NCBI GenBank assembly: GCA_022736535.1
Contig: DZCT01000014.1
Span: 1-22,977 of the forward strand
From: Desulfatirhabdium butyrativorans
GTDB taxonomy: Bacteria; Desulfobacterota; Desulfobacteria; Desulfobacterales; JAIFKL01
Direction of reading: 5' to 3'
Length of the DNA stretch: 22,977 nucleotides
A program made the position numbers and the translations under genes. Below are positions 7,617 to 15,305 of the stretch, in pieces. Every line of letters starts with the position of its first letter. Position 1 is the stretch's first letter. The notes under the pieces were generated by a model that was not told the origin of the DNA, searched no databases, and worked only from the letters and a program-made list of their open reading frames with translations.

Positions 7617-8198
7617 TTAATCATGCTTCAGACCGTCAGATTTTAATCGGATTTCAACCCGGCGATTCTTCTGCCGGCCCTCCGGATTATCGGAACCGTC
7701 AGGTTTGATATTGGGAGCTACAGGGCGGGTCATACCGAATCCTTTGGAAACAATGCCTGCCGCTTTGACGCCGCCGTGTGTGACGAGCCATTCTTTTACG
7801 GATTCGGCACGTCGCTCGGAAAGCTTCTGATTATAACTGCCTGATCCTTTGCTGTCTGTATGTCCTTCAATTATAACGAATATTTTGTCCATGTCCTTCA
7901 GCACTTCTGCCGCCTCGGTCAGCGATTCTGCTGCATCCGGCTTCAGATGATGCTTGTCGAAATCAAACAGCAGATCCGCGGCAAACTCAATCACGATTTC
8001 CTTGTCGGTGACTTTTGCGCCCAAGTCTTTGAGCTTTCCCTCAATACCGCCTGCAATGCCGACGATTTCTGATACTTTGCTTTCAATGTCCAAGACTTTG
8101 CTTTCAATATCAGACACTTTTTCTTGGAAAGGCTGTGCCGCGGCGCCGGAAAGCGAAAGTATGAAGAATGCTGCCGAAAACTTTATAACACGTCTCAT
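7617..8198 (-). CDS. OmpA-family outer-membrane/peptidoglycan-binding protein
   Basis: A 193-aa exported protein. An N-terminal signal peptide (MRRVIKFSAAFFILSLSGAAA) has no lipobox cysteine. A short heptad-rich helix follows (VSDIESKVLDIESKVSEI, about 28-45), probably a coiled coil. The C-terminal OmpA-like domain, about 68-190, carries FDFDKHHLKPDA, IEGHTDSKGSGSYN, LSERRAESVKEWL and RRVEI, the signature that binds diaminopimelate in peptidoglycan. There is no beta-barrel domain, so it is probably a periplasmic protein or is anchored by oligomerisation. GGAG lies seven bases upstream of the ATG. The gene follows the 159-aa exported protein by 25 bases, so the two are probably one operon. Confidence 0.9.
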   Translation of the reverse strand: MRRVIKFSAAFFILSLSGAAAQPFQEKVSDIESKVLDIESKVSEIVGIAGGIEGKLKDLGAKVTDKEIVIEFAADLLFDFDKHHLKPDAAESLTEAAEVLKDMDKIFVIIEGHTDSKGSGSYNQKLSERRAESVKEWLVTHGGVKAAGIVSKGFGMTRPVAPNIKPDGSDNPEGRQKNRRVEIRLKSDGLKHD

Positions 8199-8223
8199 GG
8201 AAATCTCCGGATGACCGCTCGCC

Positions 8224-8703
8224 TTAGTCTTTGATTTCTATGTTGTCAAACGGAGGCGTCAGCGGTGTGTAATAGCTGATTTTTTTCACATCTGCCGGCG
8301 GCGCCGGATATTTCGCCCACCAAATATATGCCTCACCTTTGGCTATGCTCACTCTCAGAGTCCCGCCCTCATCTGCCTGAGGTGTGAGGGGATTCTTCTC
8401 CGCGTCGCGCAGCACAAAGTATTTCTTATTTCCTGCGGTCACATAATAGGCATCGTAATTGCGAGAGCCGATCAGCTTTATATCTATATCCTGCTCCGTT
8501 GTATTCCGCAGGCGCAGTTTAACGGTCATTACGCCGTCTTCGCGTTTGCATTCGAGCATATCCGCGACGATGCCCGCTGTATTCGTATCTTGGCTTTGAA
8601 TGGGATTGGCAGCCTGCGCGACCGGAGCATGAATGAACGCTGCCGCCATAAATCCCAGAAGCATCACCGCGCTTAATCTGCGGCGACTTATGGTTGTGAT
8701 CAT
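8224..8703 (-). CDS. Exported protein of unknown function, in operon with OmpA-like gene
   Basis: A 159-aa protein. An N-terminal signal peptide with three arginines and a hydrophobic core ends at AQA (MITTISRRRLSAVMLLGF, then MAAAFIHAPVAQA). The mature part of about 127 residues looks beta-rich: VKLRLRNTTEQDIDIKLIG, then YYVTAGNKKYFVLRDAE, IAKGEAYIWWAKYPAPP, and a terminal PFDNIEIKD. The pattern of a strand-rich domain with a conserved 'xxNxT' strand suggests an immunoglobulin-like fold of the DUF4352 kind, but I do not recognise the family. GGAGG seven bases upstream supports the start. It precedes the ompA-like gene by 25 bases, which suggests a shared envelope role. Confidence 0.75.
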   Translation of the reverse strand: MITTISRRRLSAVMLLGFMAAAFIHAPVAQAANPIQSQDTNTAGIVADMLECKREDGVMTVKLRLRNTTEQDIDIKLIGSRNYDAYYVTAGNKKYFVLRDAEKNPLTPQADEGGTLRVSIAKGEAYIWWAKYPAPPADVKKISYYTPLTPPFDNIEIKD

Positions 8704-8780
8704 TGTATTCCTCCCTGTTTGATTGTTGACTTTATCTTACCGGTTAATAATTCATCAGACTTTTTCGGAAATAAAAAAGG

Positions 8781-8957
8781 TTCTCGCAAAGAACGCTGAG
8801 AGCGCAAAGAAAAACTTGTATAACATCTTGTTTCCTTTGCGGACTTTGCGAACTTTGCGAGAAACTTTATCTCTCGCAAAGAACGCAGAGAGCGCAAAGA
8901 AAAACTTGTATAACATCTTGTTTCCTTTGCGGACTTAAAGAACGCAGAGAGCGCAAA
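8781..8957. repeat. CGCAAAGA palindromic repeats, one full and two partial units
   Basis: This is the same ~90-bp family as at 7250-7510: TCTCGCAAAGAACGC, CTTGTATAACATCTTG and CTTTGCGAGAAAC in order, starting near 8781 and 8871. The second unit is cut short and a third fragment (AAGAACGCAGAGAGCGCAAAG) runs almost to the kdnB stop codon. Nothing else is visible in the gap between kdnB and the exported-protein gene. Confidence 0.8.
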
Positions 8958-8965
8958 GTTTTCTG

Positions 8966-10039
8966 TCACAGCAGCATCCGGTGATACAGTTCTTTGATTC
9001 TGTCCCGGGGCATGATGCGTTTCCAGTCTTTCCCCAGCGCATTTTCCCAAAGCGGTTCTAAGACTAACGACACATCCACCATTTTTTCCACTGTTGCCGC
9101 TTCAATATTCGGGGCGATATGACGGGGCAGTTGAATATTGTTTTTCTCCGTCATGCGCCGAAATTCCAGTACGCCTTCAGGATAAAATTCTTCGAGGTAG
9201 TCAAACGCAATGCTGTTGCCGATGCCGTGATGAATGCCCAGCGCAAAGGACAGCCCGTAAGACAGGGCATGACACACCCCGACCTGCGAATAGGCAATGC
9301 TCATGCCCCCGAAATAAGATGCCATCATCAGTTTGTCGTCAGCGTCAGCGCCGGGATTCAGAAAGACTTCACGGCAGAGTTCGAGCGATTTTTCGCCGTA
9401 AGAGCGGCTGAACGCGTTCAGAAATGTGCCGGTGAGCGATTCGATGCAATGGATATAGCAGTCCATTCCGGTATAGAATCGTTGGGGATTCGGCGCATCG
9501 GCAATCAGTTCCGGGTCCAGCACAATCTGGTCAAACACGGTGTGGTCAGAGTTGATGCCCAATTTTTTCTGAGGTCCCGTCAGCACGGTGGTGCGGGAGA
9601 CTTCCGATCCCGTGCCGGAAAGCGTGGGAATGCCCGCGTGCCAGACTGCCGGATGCCGAATCAGGTCCCAGCCCTGATAATCTGCGGCAGAACCGGAATT
9701 GGTCAGCATGAGCGACACGGCTTTTGCCAAATCCATCGCGCTGCCCCCGCCGATGCCGATAATACCCGCAGGCAAGGATTTGGAAAAAGAGCGGATTTGC
9801 TCTGTCAGCGCGTCCACATACCTGGTTTTGGGTTCGTCATCCACGTTCACCCAGAGCGTCATATCCTGCGGTTTTGCGGGAATCCGTGCGGCGAAATCCG
9901 AATTTTTGAAAACATCGTCCACCAGAAAAACCATGAAAGATTTATTTTCTTCCCGTTTTTTCAGGAGAATATCGTCCAACTGATTGAAACATCCTCTGCC
10001 GTATATCACATAAGATACGGTTCTGAAATTGCGAAACAT
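8966..10039 (-). CDS. kdnB: Iron-containing alcohol dehydrogenase, Kdo 8-oxidase (KdnB)
   Basis: Predicted to oxidise the C8 hydroxyl of 3-deoxy-D-manno-octulosonate (Kdo) to the aldehyde, which KdnA then aminates to 8-amino-Kdo for lipopolysaccharide. It has 357 residues. The nucleotide-binding GGGSAMDLAKAV is at 97-108, and GTGSEVS lies at 142-148. Metal ligands expected for the family are D193 and H197 (GMDCYIHCIE), H257 (VCHALSYG) and H271 (GIHHGIGNS). I chose the ATG at 10039 (MFRNFRTVSYVIYGRGCFNQ) because AAGGAT lies upstream and the family begins this way. The longer reading from 10108 is encoded by a repeat element. The pairing with kdnA 266 bases upstream supports the specific function over a generic alcohol dehydrogenase. 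Confidence 0.86.
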   Translation of the reverse strand: MFRNFRTVSYVIYGRGCFNQLDDILLKKREENKSFMVFLVDDVFKNSDFAARIPAKPQDMTLWVNVDDEPKTRYVDALTEQIRSFSKSLPAGIIGIGGGSAMDLAKAVSLMLTNSGSAADYQGWDLIRHPAVWHAGIPTLSGTGSEVSRTTVLTGPQKKLGINSDHTVFDQIVLDPELIADAPNPQRFYTGMDCYIHCIESLTGTFLNAFSRSYGEKSLELCREVFLNPGADADDKLMMASYFGGMSIAYSQVGVCHALSYGLSFALGIHHGIGNSIAFDYLEEFYPEGVLEFRRMTEKNNIQLPRHIAPNIEAATVEKMVDVSLVLEPLWENALGKDWKRIMPRDRIKELYHRMLL

Positions 10040-10092
10040 TTTATCATCCTTAAAATTAAACAGATAGGAGCGCGCCCTACATTGGACGCGGA

Positions 10093-10254
10093 GCGTCAAT
10101 GCCGTCAAGCTGACAATTCCGTAGGTCGGGGTGAGCCTGCGAACCCCGACATCATCCGGCAGGTGCCGGGGTTCGCAGCATTGTTGGGGTTCGCAAGCTC
10201 ACCCCAACCTACAACATTTTTTTCATTTTTCTCTTAACTTGACGGCATTGACGC
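10093..10254. repeat. 162-bp nested palindromic element with 17-bp perfect terminal inverted repeats
   Basis: GCGTCAATGCCGTCAAG (10093-10109) is exactly complementary to CTTGACGGCATTGACGC (10238-10254). Inside is a second inverted pair, about 30 bases each: GTAGGTCGGGGTGAGCCTGC at 10121-10150 and its mate ending CTCACCCCAACCTAC at 10183-10212. The outer ends match those of the element at 16506-16709 although the interiors differ. It fills the space between kdnA and kdnB and creates a false upstream extension of kdnB. A fragment of the 13100-13202 palindrome (TCGTGTTTATTCGTGGCAAA) lies nearby at about 10300-10320. Confidence 0.8.
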
Positions 10255-10305
10255 AGAACGTGGGAACGAGAAATTTGTGTGCTTCAGTTCGTGAAACATT
10301 CGTGT

Positions 10306-11505
10306 TTATTCGTGGCAAAAATCCCCCAGCACTTTCCGAATCTTTTCTATCCGTTGCGAGAGTTCCTGTTCGGTCCACGCCAGCTTGATCTGCATGGAAA
10401 TCGTTCTGCCCATGATGCTGTCGGATTGGGGCAGGTTTGTACGGCTGTAATCCGGGCAGTTGTCCAGCATCTGTATCGGAAGTTTTGCCCCTGCCTGAAA
10501 GCGTTTGAGATGATCCCACTGGCGAAGATAATGCCAGTTGTTGTCATACCAGTAAAAGCAGCCGTCAACGCCTGCTGCTGCCAATGCTTTCGAGACCGCA
10601 CGCGCTTTTGTCTCATCCGGCAGGAAAAAAGAAAGAAATGTGGCGGAATCTCCTTCGGGATCAGGAAGCTGTCGGAATGCAATTTCTGAAAACTGCGACA
10701 TGGCTTCGCGAATCACTTTTTTATGTCTGCGCTGTTTTTCCAGCATGAAATCAAGCTTTTTCAACTGAGCGCAGCCGATTGCGGCGTTCAGTTCGCTGAT
10801 GCGGAAATTCGCGCCGAGAATCGCATGTCCTTCCAAACCCCTGTCATTGCCCTTATGGTCGTGACCGTGATCCGCGTAAGCATCTGCTTTCAGATAGATT
10901 GCATCGTCATTTGTTATGATGCTCCCGCCTTCGCCGCAGGTCACGGTTTTCACCGCATCAAAGGAAAAACACCCTGCCTGACCGAAAGTTCCGACCGCTT
11001 TTCCTTTAAAAGACGCGCCGAGGGACTGACACGCATCTTCTATCAAAATCAGCCCTTTTTTCTCGCAGAAATGCCTGATCTCATCAATGCGCGCGGTTGC
11101 GCCGCACATATGAACCGGCAAAACCGCTTTTGTGCGCGAGGTCAGCACGGCTTCAAGTCTGTCCGGATTCAGACACAGAGTTTCATCTATTTCGGAAAAC
11201 ACCGGCACGGCGCCGGCATTCAGTACAGATTCAATCGTGGCGATAAAAGTAAAGGGCGGGACAATCACTTCATCTCCCGCGCCCGCGCCGCAGGCAGCCA
11301 GCGCGATACTGAGCGCTGCCGTGCCGCTGGAACACAGCAGACAATGTTTTGCGCCGGTGCGCTTTGCCAACTCCGCTTCAAATGTTTTTGCCTTCCACCT
11401 GCCTTTGCGCGCCTGATCAAAACCGTAACGGAACAGCACACCCGTTTCCAACACTTCCAAAACTGAATTTCGTTCTTCATCGCCAAATATCTCAAAACCC
11501 GGCAT
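10306..11505 (-). CDS. kdnA: 8-amino-3,8-dideoxy-D-manno-octulosonate transaminase (KdnA), DegT/DnrJ/EryC1 family
   Basis: A PLP-dependent sugar aminotransferase predicted to convert 8-oxo-Kdo from KdnB to 8-amino-Kdo, using glutamate. It has 399 residues, a normal length for the family. The start, MPGFEIFGDEERNSVLEVLE then TGVLFRYGFDQARKGRWKAK, resembles characterised KdnA. Substrate/cofactor motifs are LLCSSGTAALSIAL (about 56-69), IVPPFTFIAT (81-90), LILIEDACQSLGA (153-164) and SFDAVKTVTCGEGG with the PLP lysine at K186. An AGGAG lies upstream of the ATG. It is followed by kdnB, with one palindromic element between them, consistent with a two-gene pathway. The general aminotransferase call is very firm; the Kdo specificity rests on the N-terminal resemblance and the kdnB neighbour. 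Confidence 0.88.
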   Translation of the reverse strand: MPGFEIFGDEERNSVLEVLETGVLFRYGFDQARKGRWKAKTFEAELAKRTGAKHCLLCSSGTAALSIALAACGAGAGDEVIVPPFTFIATIESVLNAGAVPVFSEIDETLCLNPDRLEAVLTSRTKAVLPVHMCGATARIDEIRHFCEKKGLILIEDACQSLGASFKGKAVGTFGQAGCFSFDAVKTVTCGEGGSIITNDDAIYLKADAYADHGHDHKGNDRGLEGHAILGANFRISELNAAIGCAQLKKLDFMLEKQRRHKKVIREAMSQFSEIAFRQLPDPEGDSATFLSFFLPDETKARAVSKALAAAGVDGCFYWYDNNWHYLRQWDHLKRFQAGAKLPIQMLDNCPDYSRTNLPQSDSIMGRTISMQIKLAWTEQELSQRIEKIRKVLGDFCHE

Positions 11506-11520
11506 AAAAACTCCTGTGAA

Positions 11521-11590
11521 AGGTTCGAGGTTCGGGGTGAGAGGTAAGGGGGTATTCCCCCGAACCCCGAACCCCTGACCCCGAACCCCA
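11521..11590. repeat. GAGGTTCGGGGT palindromic intergenic repeat
   Basis: AGGTTCGGGGTGAGAGGT faces CCCTGACCCCGAACCCC across a short C/G-rich centre. The same family recurs at 15231-15305. It lies between the penicillin-binding protein gene and kdnA and may fold as a strong hairpin. No gene is seen. Confidence 0.7.
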
Positions 11591-13063
11591 TCAATAATAA
11601 CTGAAATATTCCCTCATCGCCATTCGTGCGTAATGGCTTGCTCTGACGCCGATATATTTTTCATGTCCGATGACAACGCTGATGACAATTTTTTCAACCC
11701 CTTCTTTTGCCTCGGCAAATCCCACAAACCAGTCATAGCGGATGTTATGATCCGGGCTGTCAATCGTTCCGGTCTTGCCGCCGATGTTGAGTTTGGAAAG
11801 AACATCGTCTTCCCGGAAACCTTTGAAAGCCTTTTTGCATGTCCCTGATTCCACTGTTGCCCGCATCATATCATTCATAATTTCAGCAGCCTGAGGGCTT
11901 ATCACCTGATTCAGCATCACCACCCGGCTCCGGTAAATCATCTGTCCTTTTTCATCTGTTATGCGCTCAATGAGAATCGGTTCCACAAGCCGCCCCCCGT
12001 TCAGCACCGCCGCTCCCATCAGCGCGCCGTGAAGCGGGGAAATGGTGGTTTCCCGATTGAATCCGCTGGCGATTTCCGCCCGGTGATACACATCGTCCGA
12101 CACAAAAACCATACTGGGCATCAACGGCAGTTCAAATGCAATTTCCCTATTGAATCCGAAGGCTTCGGCATATTCTTCAAGGGTCATTTTTTCTATATGA
12201 TGCACGCCGAGCTTTCCGAATACAGGATTCACGGACTGAGCAAAAGAATCCCTGAGCGTTATCCGATTGTTTCTTTTGCGACCCGTACTGTCTTTCAACT
12301 GAGATTTGTAGAGGGTATGCTTGCGCCCGATATATGTGATCTCCGAATCCGAATTGAAACCGCAGGATTCAATGGCTGCCGCGGCAGTGATAATTTTAAA
12401 GACGCTTGCCGCCGGAAATTTATTGTCTGTACACGCGTTGTTGTCAGGATCATCTTTGTCAAAACCTGCCATGGACAGAACTTTTCCCGTAAAGGGTTCC
12501 ATTGCCACAATGCCGATGTAGCGGACTGCCGTATAGTCCAGATTGTCAAGGACCGCATTCTGCAAGAGCATGTCAAGGGTTGTTTCAATATGAAAGCTGT
12601 ATCCTCCGGAAATAAGGTCAATATCTTTTTTTCTAAGATTCATAAAAGCTTTGCTGTCAATCAGGGTCTGAATTTCCCTTTTGCCGATATGACGTCTGCC
12701 GCCCATATCCGGACGGAAAAGATTCCTTTTTTCTTTTTTACTGTCAATTTCCGAAAAAGAAGCCGATGAGATCAGGAAATCTTCCGGAAAAGAATGGATG
12801 GGGTCATATACCGCGCCGCCGGGGATGCCGCAAATCATAAGAAATAAAAAAATCAATGTCATAGAATATTTACGGAGTCTTTTGCTCAAGGCGGATGCTT
12901 TTGACGGGTTTTCTTTCCATGCCCCTGTCTTTTTCAAAACTGGCTGAGAATAGCGCCGATATGGAGACATAAGATGCGGGGAATGTGGAAGCGATGTTCC
13001 TTTTTTCATTTGTTTCATATAGTTGAAATAGCCGTTTCTGTTTTTATCTGTCCGGTTTCGCAT
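11591..13063 (-). CDS. Penicillin-binding protein, D,D-transpeptidase domain
   Basis: A membrane-anchored peptidoglycan cross-linking enzyme, about 490 residues from the chosen start. One hydrophobic segment (MTLIFLFLMICGIPGGAVYD) at about 68-87 anchors it. The transpeptidase domain begins near FHIETTLDMLLQNAVLDN and holds the three active-site motifs: SVFK (S220, K223), SVN (277-279) and KTG (430-432). There is no glycosyltransferase domain and no recognisable PBP dimer domain, so it is a short class-B-like protein. An open frame extends to 13129 but its first residues (METFVSIRGK) come from a repeat. ATG at 13063 has AGGA eight bases upstream; 13069 and 13018 are alternatives. Subfamily and gene name uncertain. 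Confidence 0.85.
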   Translation of the reverse strand: MRNRTDKNRNGYFNYMKQMKKGTSLPHSPHLMSPYRRYSQPVLKKTGAWKENPSKASALSKRLRKYSMTLIFLFLMICGIPGGAVYDPIHSFPEDFLISSASFSEIDSKKEKRNLFRPDMGGRRHIGKREIQTLIDSKAFMNLRKKDIDLISGGYSFHIETTLDMLLQNAVLDNLDYTAVRYIGIVAMEPFTGKVLSMAGFDKDDPDNNACTDNKFPAASVFKIITAAAAIESCGFNSDSEITYIGRKHTLYKSQLKDSTGRKRNNRITLRDSFAQSVNPVFGKLGVHHIEKMTLEEYAEAFGFNREIAFELPLMPSMVFVSDDVYHRAEIASGFNRETTISPLHGALMGAAVLNGGRLVEPILIERITDEKGQMIYRSRVVMLNQVISPQAAEIMNDMMRATVESGTCKKAFKGFREDDVLSKLNIGGKTGTIDSPDHNIRYDWFVGFAEAKEGVEKIVISVVIGHEKYIGVRASHYARMAMREYFSYY

Positions 13064-13099
13064 TCCCATGGTCCTGAACGGATTGGTTTTTCTGTTATT

Positions 13100-13202
13100 T
13101 TTGCCACGAATGGACACGAATGTTTCCACGAAGAAAACGACACGAATTTTAAATCATAAATTCGTGCTTATTGGTGAAACTTATGTGTCCATTCGTGGCA
13201 AA
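13100..13202. repeat. Long palindrome TTTGCCACGAATGGACAC..
   Basis: A 27-base arm at 13100-13126 pairs with 13176-13202 with about three mismatches. An inner pair (CACGAATTT / AAATTCGTG) lies at 13141-13166, so the whole 103 bases fold into one near-continuous hairpin. It separates metG from the penicillin-binding protein gene. Transcribed from the right it could terminate or stabilise the metG transcript, or it is a mobile palindromic repeat. Confidence 0.8.
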
Positions 13203-13222
13203 GAAAATAAGCGTATCCTTAT

Positions 13223-15208
13223 TCAGCGCAGTTGTGTTCCGGGTTTCACTTCCTGATCCGGCCTGGCAACGGTTGCCCTGCCGTGTTCGTCAACAGCCGC
13301 GATCACCATGCCGTTGGAAAGCACGCCCATGAGTTTCACAGGCTTGAGATTTGCCACCACAATCACCTGTTTGCCCACCAGTTCTTCCGGCGCATAGCTT
13401 TCGGCAATCCCGGCCACCACCGTTCTTTTTTCTCCCATATCCACTTCCAGCTTCATCAGTCTTTTGGCTCTGGGAACAGGTTCCGCACTCAGCACTGTGG
13501 CAACCCGAAGATCAATCTGTCCGAAGGTTTCAATCGTGATTTCCGGTTTGATTTCGGGTTTGAGAAGCGGCTCACCCGCACCGGCATCTGCCGCGTCTGT
13601 ATCTTTCTTTTCCGTCTCTATCCGGGGAAACAGCGGGACAGATTTCGGAATCTTTGTGCCGGGAAGGATAAGTTTGGGCTTCTTCAGCACATCAAAATGA
13701 TAAAAAGGCTTGCTGATATTCCCTTCCGGGGAAGAAGGGATGTTTAACGCCGATTCCGGGTCCGCGCCCATATATTTCTGCATGGCAAAGGCAGTGTCCG
13801 GCATGATCGGATAAATCAGACCGGAGATGATTCTGAGTCCTTCCAGCAGATTGCTGATGACCACTTCCAATTCTTTTCGGCTTGATTTTTTCTTTGCAAG
13901 CTCCCAGGGCGCGGTCACATCAACATATTTGTTCATGTGTCCGATAAATTCCCACACCGCCATCAGTGCCTTGTGAAAAGCAAAAGATGCCATACTTTCC
14001 TCAAATTCGGCAATTGCCTTTGAGGCTTCGGCTTTCAGGCTTAATCCGCCGAACTGCAATTCCTGTTCCACATTCGGGTCCGGTTCCGGTATGACGCCTT
14101 TGAAATATTTGTGAACCATTGCAAGCACTCTGGAAAAGAGATTTCCCAGATCATTTGCCAAGTCCCCGTTGATGCGCTGCACCAGTGCCAGTTCGCTGAA
14201 ATTGGAATCCAGCCCGAAAGCCATTTCCCGCATCAGAAAATAGCGGAACGCATCGAGTCCGTAAATATTTTTCAGTTGAAGCGGCTCAATGACATTTCCC
14301 AGACTTTTGGACATCTTGCTCTGTTCCACATTCCAATATCCGTGAACATTCAGATGATTGTAAACCGGAATGCCCGCAGCTTTCAGAATGATGGGCCAGT
14401 ATATGCCGTGGGGCTTTAAAATGTCTTTGGCGGTAATGTGCTGAACATGGGGCCAGAATTTGTGAAACAATTCTCCCTCCGGGTATCCCAGCGCGGAAAC
14501 ATAATTCAGCAGCGCGTCAAACCACACATAGGTCACATAATTGCTGTCAAAAGGCAGGGTGATGCCCCATTGAAGACGGGATTTGGGGCGGGAAATGCAC
14601 AAATCTTCGAGCGGCTCCCGCAGAAAAGCCAGCACTTCGTTTCTGTATCTTTCGGGACGGATAAAATCAGGATGTTTCTGAATATGGTCAATCAGCCAGT
14701 CCTGATACCGGCTCATCTTGAAGAAATAATTCGATTCTTTGATGACTTCCGGTTCGGTCTGATGGTCGGGACATAAGCCGTCAACCAGTTCCCTTTCCAT
14801 GTAAAACCGCTCGCATCCGAAACAGTACAAGCCTTCGTATTCGCTGAAATAAATATCGCCGGCATCATAAATTTTCTGAAGCACCTTTTCCACCACAGCG
14901 ATGTGTGAGGGATCCGTGGTTCGGATAAAATGACTGTATTTAATATTCAGCTCGGGCCAGAGCGCGCGAAACAGGCCGCTGATATTATCCACATAAGTTC
15001 TCGGACTGATGTTCTCGTCTTTTGCGGCGCGTATGATTTTGTCGCCGTGTTCGTCTGTTCCGGTAAGAAAAAAAGTTTCCTTCCCGTACATGGAATGAAA
15101 GCGGTTCATAACATCCGCGACGATTGTTGTATAAGCGTGTCCCAGATGGGGTCTCGCATTTACATAATAAATCGGCGTTGTGATATAAGATATTTTCGAT
15201 TCAGACAT
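13223..15208 (-). CDS. metG: Methionyl-tRNA synthetase
   Basis: Charges tRNA-Met with methionine in the cytoplasm. It has 661 residues with class I motifs: the HIGH equivalent HLGH (21-24) and KMSKS (298-302). One zinc knuckle is visible between: C129-F-G-C132 and C146-P-D-H149. YVTYVWFDALLNYVSALGYP and HITAKDILKPHGIYWP are typical. The C-terminal tRNA-binding (EMAP/Trbp111-like) domain begins near FGQIDLRVATVLSAEPVP (about 560-661), giving the dimeric, long-form enzyme. A variable linker rich in charged residues joins it to the anticodon-binding domain. GGAG lies six bases upstream of the ATG. It follows ricT and holB, a gene order common in Desulfobacterota and Firmicutes. Confidence 0.97.
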   Translation of the reverse strand: MSESKISYITTPIYYVNARPHLGHAYTTIVADVMNRFHSMYGKETFFLTGTDEHGDKIIRAAKDENISPRTYVDNISGLFRALWPELNIKYSHFIRTTDPSHIAVVEKVLQKIYDAGDIYFSEYEGLYCFGCERFYMERELVDGLCPDHQTEPEVIKESNYFFKMSRYQDWLIDHIQKHPDFIRPERYRNEVLAFLREPLEDLCISRPKSRLQWGITLPFDSNYVTYVWFDALLNYVSALGYPEGELFHKFWPHVQHITAKDILKPHGIYWPIILKAAGIPVYNHLNVHGYWNVEQSKMSKSLGNVIEPLQLKNIYGLDAFRYFLMREMAFGLDSNFSELALVQRINGDLANDLGNLFSRVLAMVHKYFKGVIPEPDPNVEQELQFGGLSLKAEASKAIAEFEESMASFAFHKALMAVWEFIGHMNKYVDVTAPWELAKKKSSRKELEVVISNLLEGLRIISGLIYPIMPDTAFAMQKYMGADPESALNIPSSPEGNISKPFYHFDVLKKPKLILPGTKIPKSVPLFPRIETEKKDTDAADAGAGEPLLKPEIKPEITIETFGQIDLRVATVLSAEPVPRAKRLMKLEVDMGEKRTVVAGIAESYAPEELVGKQVIVVANLKPVKLMGVLSNGMVIAAVDEHGRATVARPDQEVKPGTQLR

Positions 15209-15230
15209 TTTTTCTCCATGGGATGAAAAA

Positions 15231-15305
15231 GAGGTTCGGGGTACGAGGTCAGAGGTCAGGGGAAAAACGCCCTCGAACCCCTCGAACCCCTCACCCCGAA
15301 CCTCT
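15231..15305. repeat. GAGGTTCGGGGT palindromic repeat, second copy
   Basis: GAGGTTCGGGGTACGAGGT at the left end faces CCCCTCACCCCGAACCTC at the right end, with CGAACCCCTCGAACCCC inside. It is the same family as 11521-11590. It occupies nearly all of the gap between ricT and metG, two genes that would otherwise be directly adjacent. Confidence 0.7.

Noticed and set aside
8700..9050. Minus-strand open frame of 116 codons
   Set aside because: It overlaps the kdnB 3' end and otherwise translates the palindromic repeats; no ribosome site or family.
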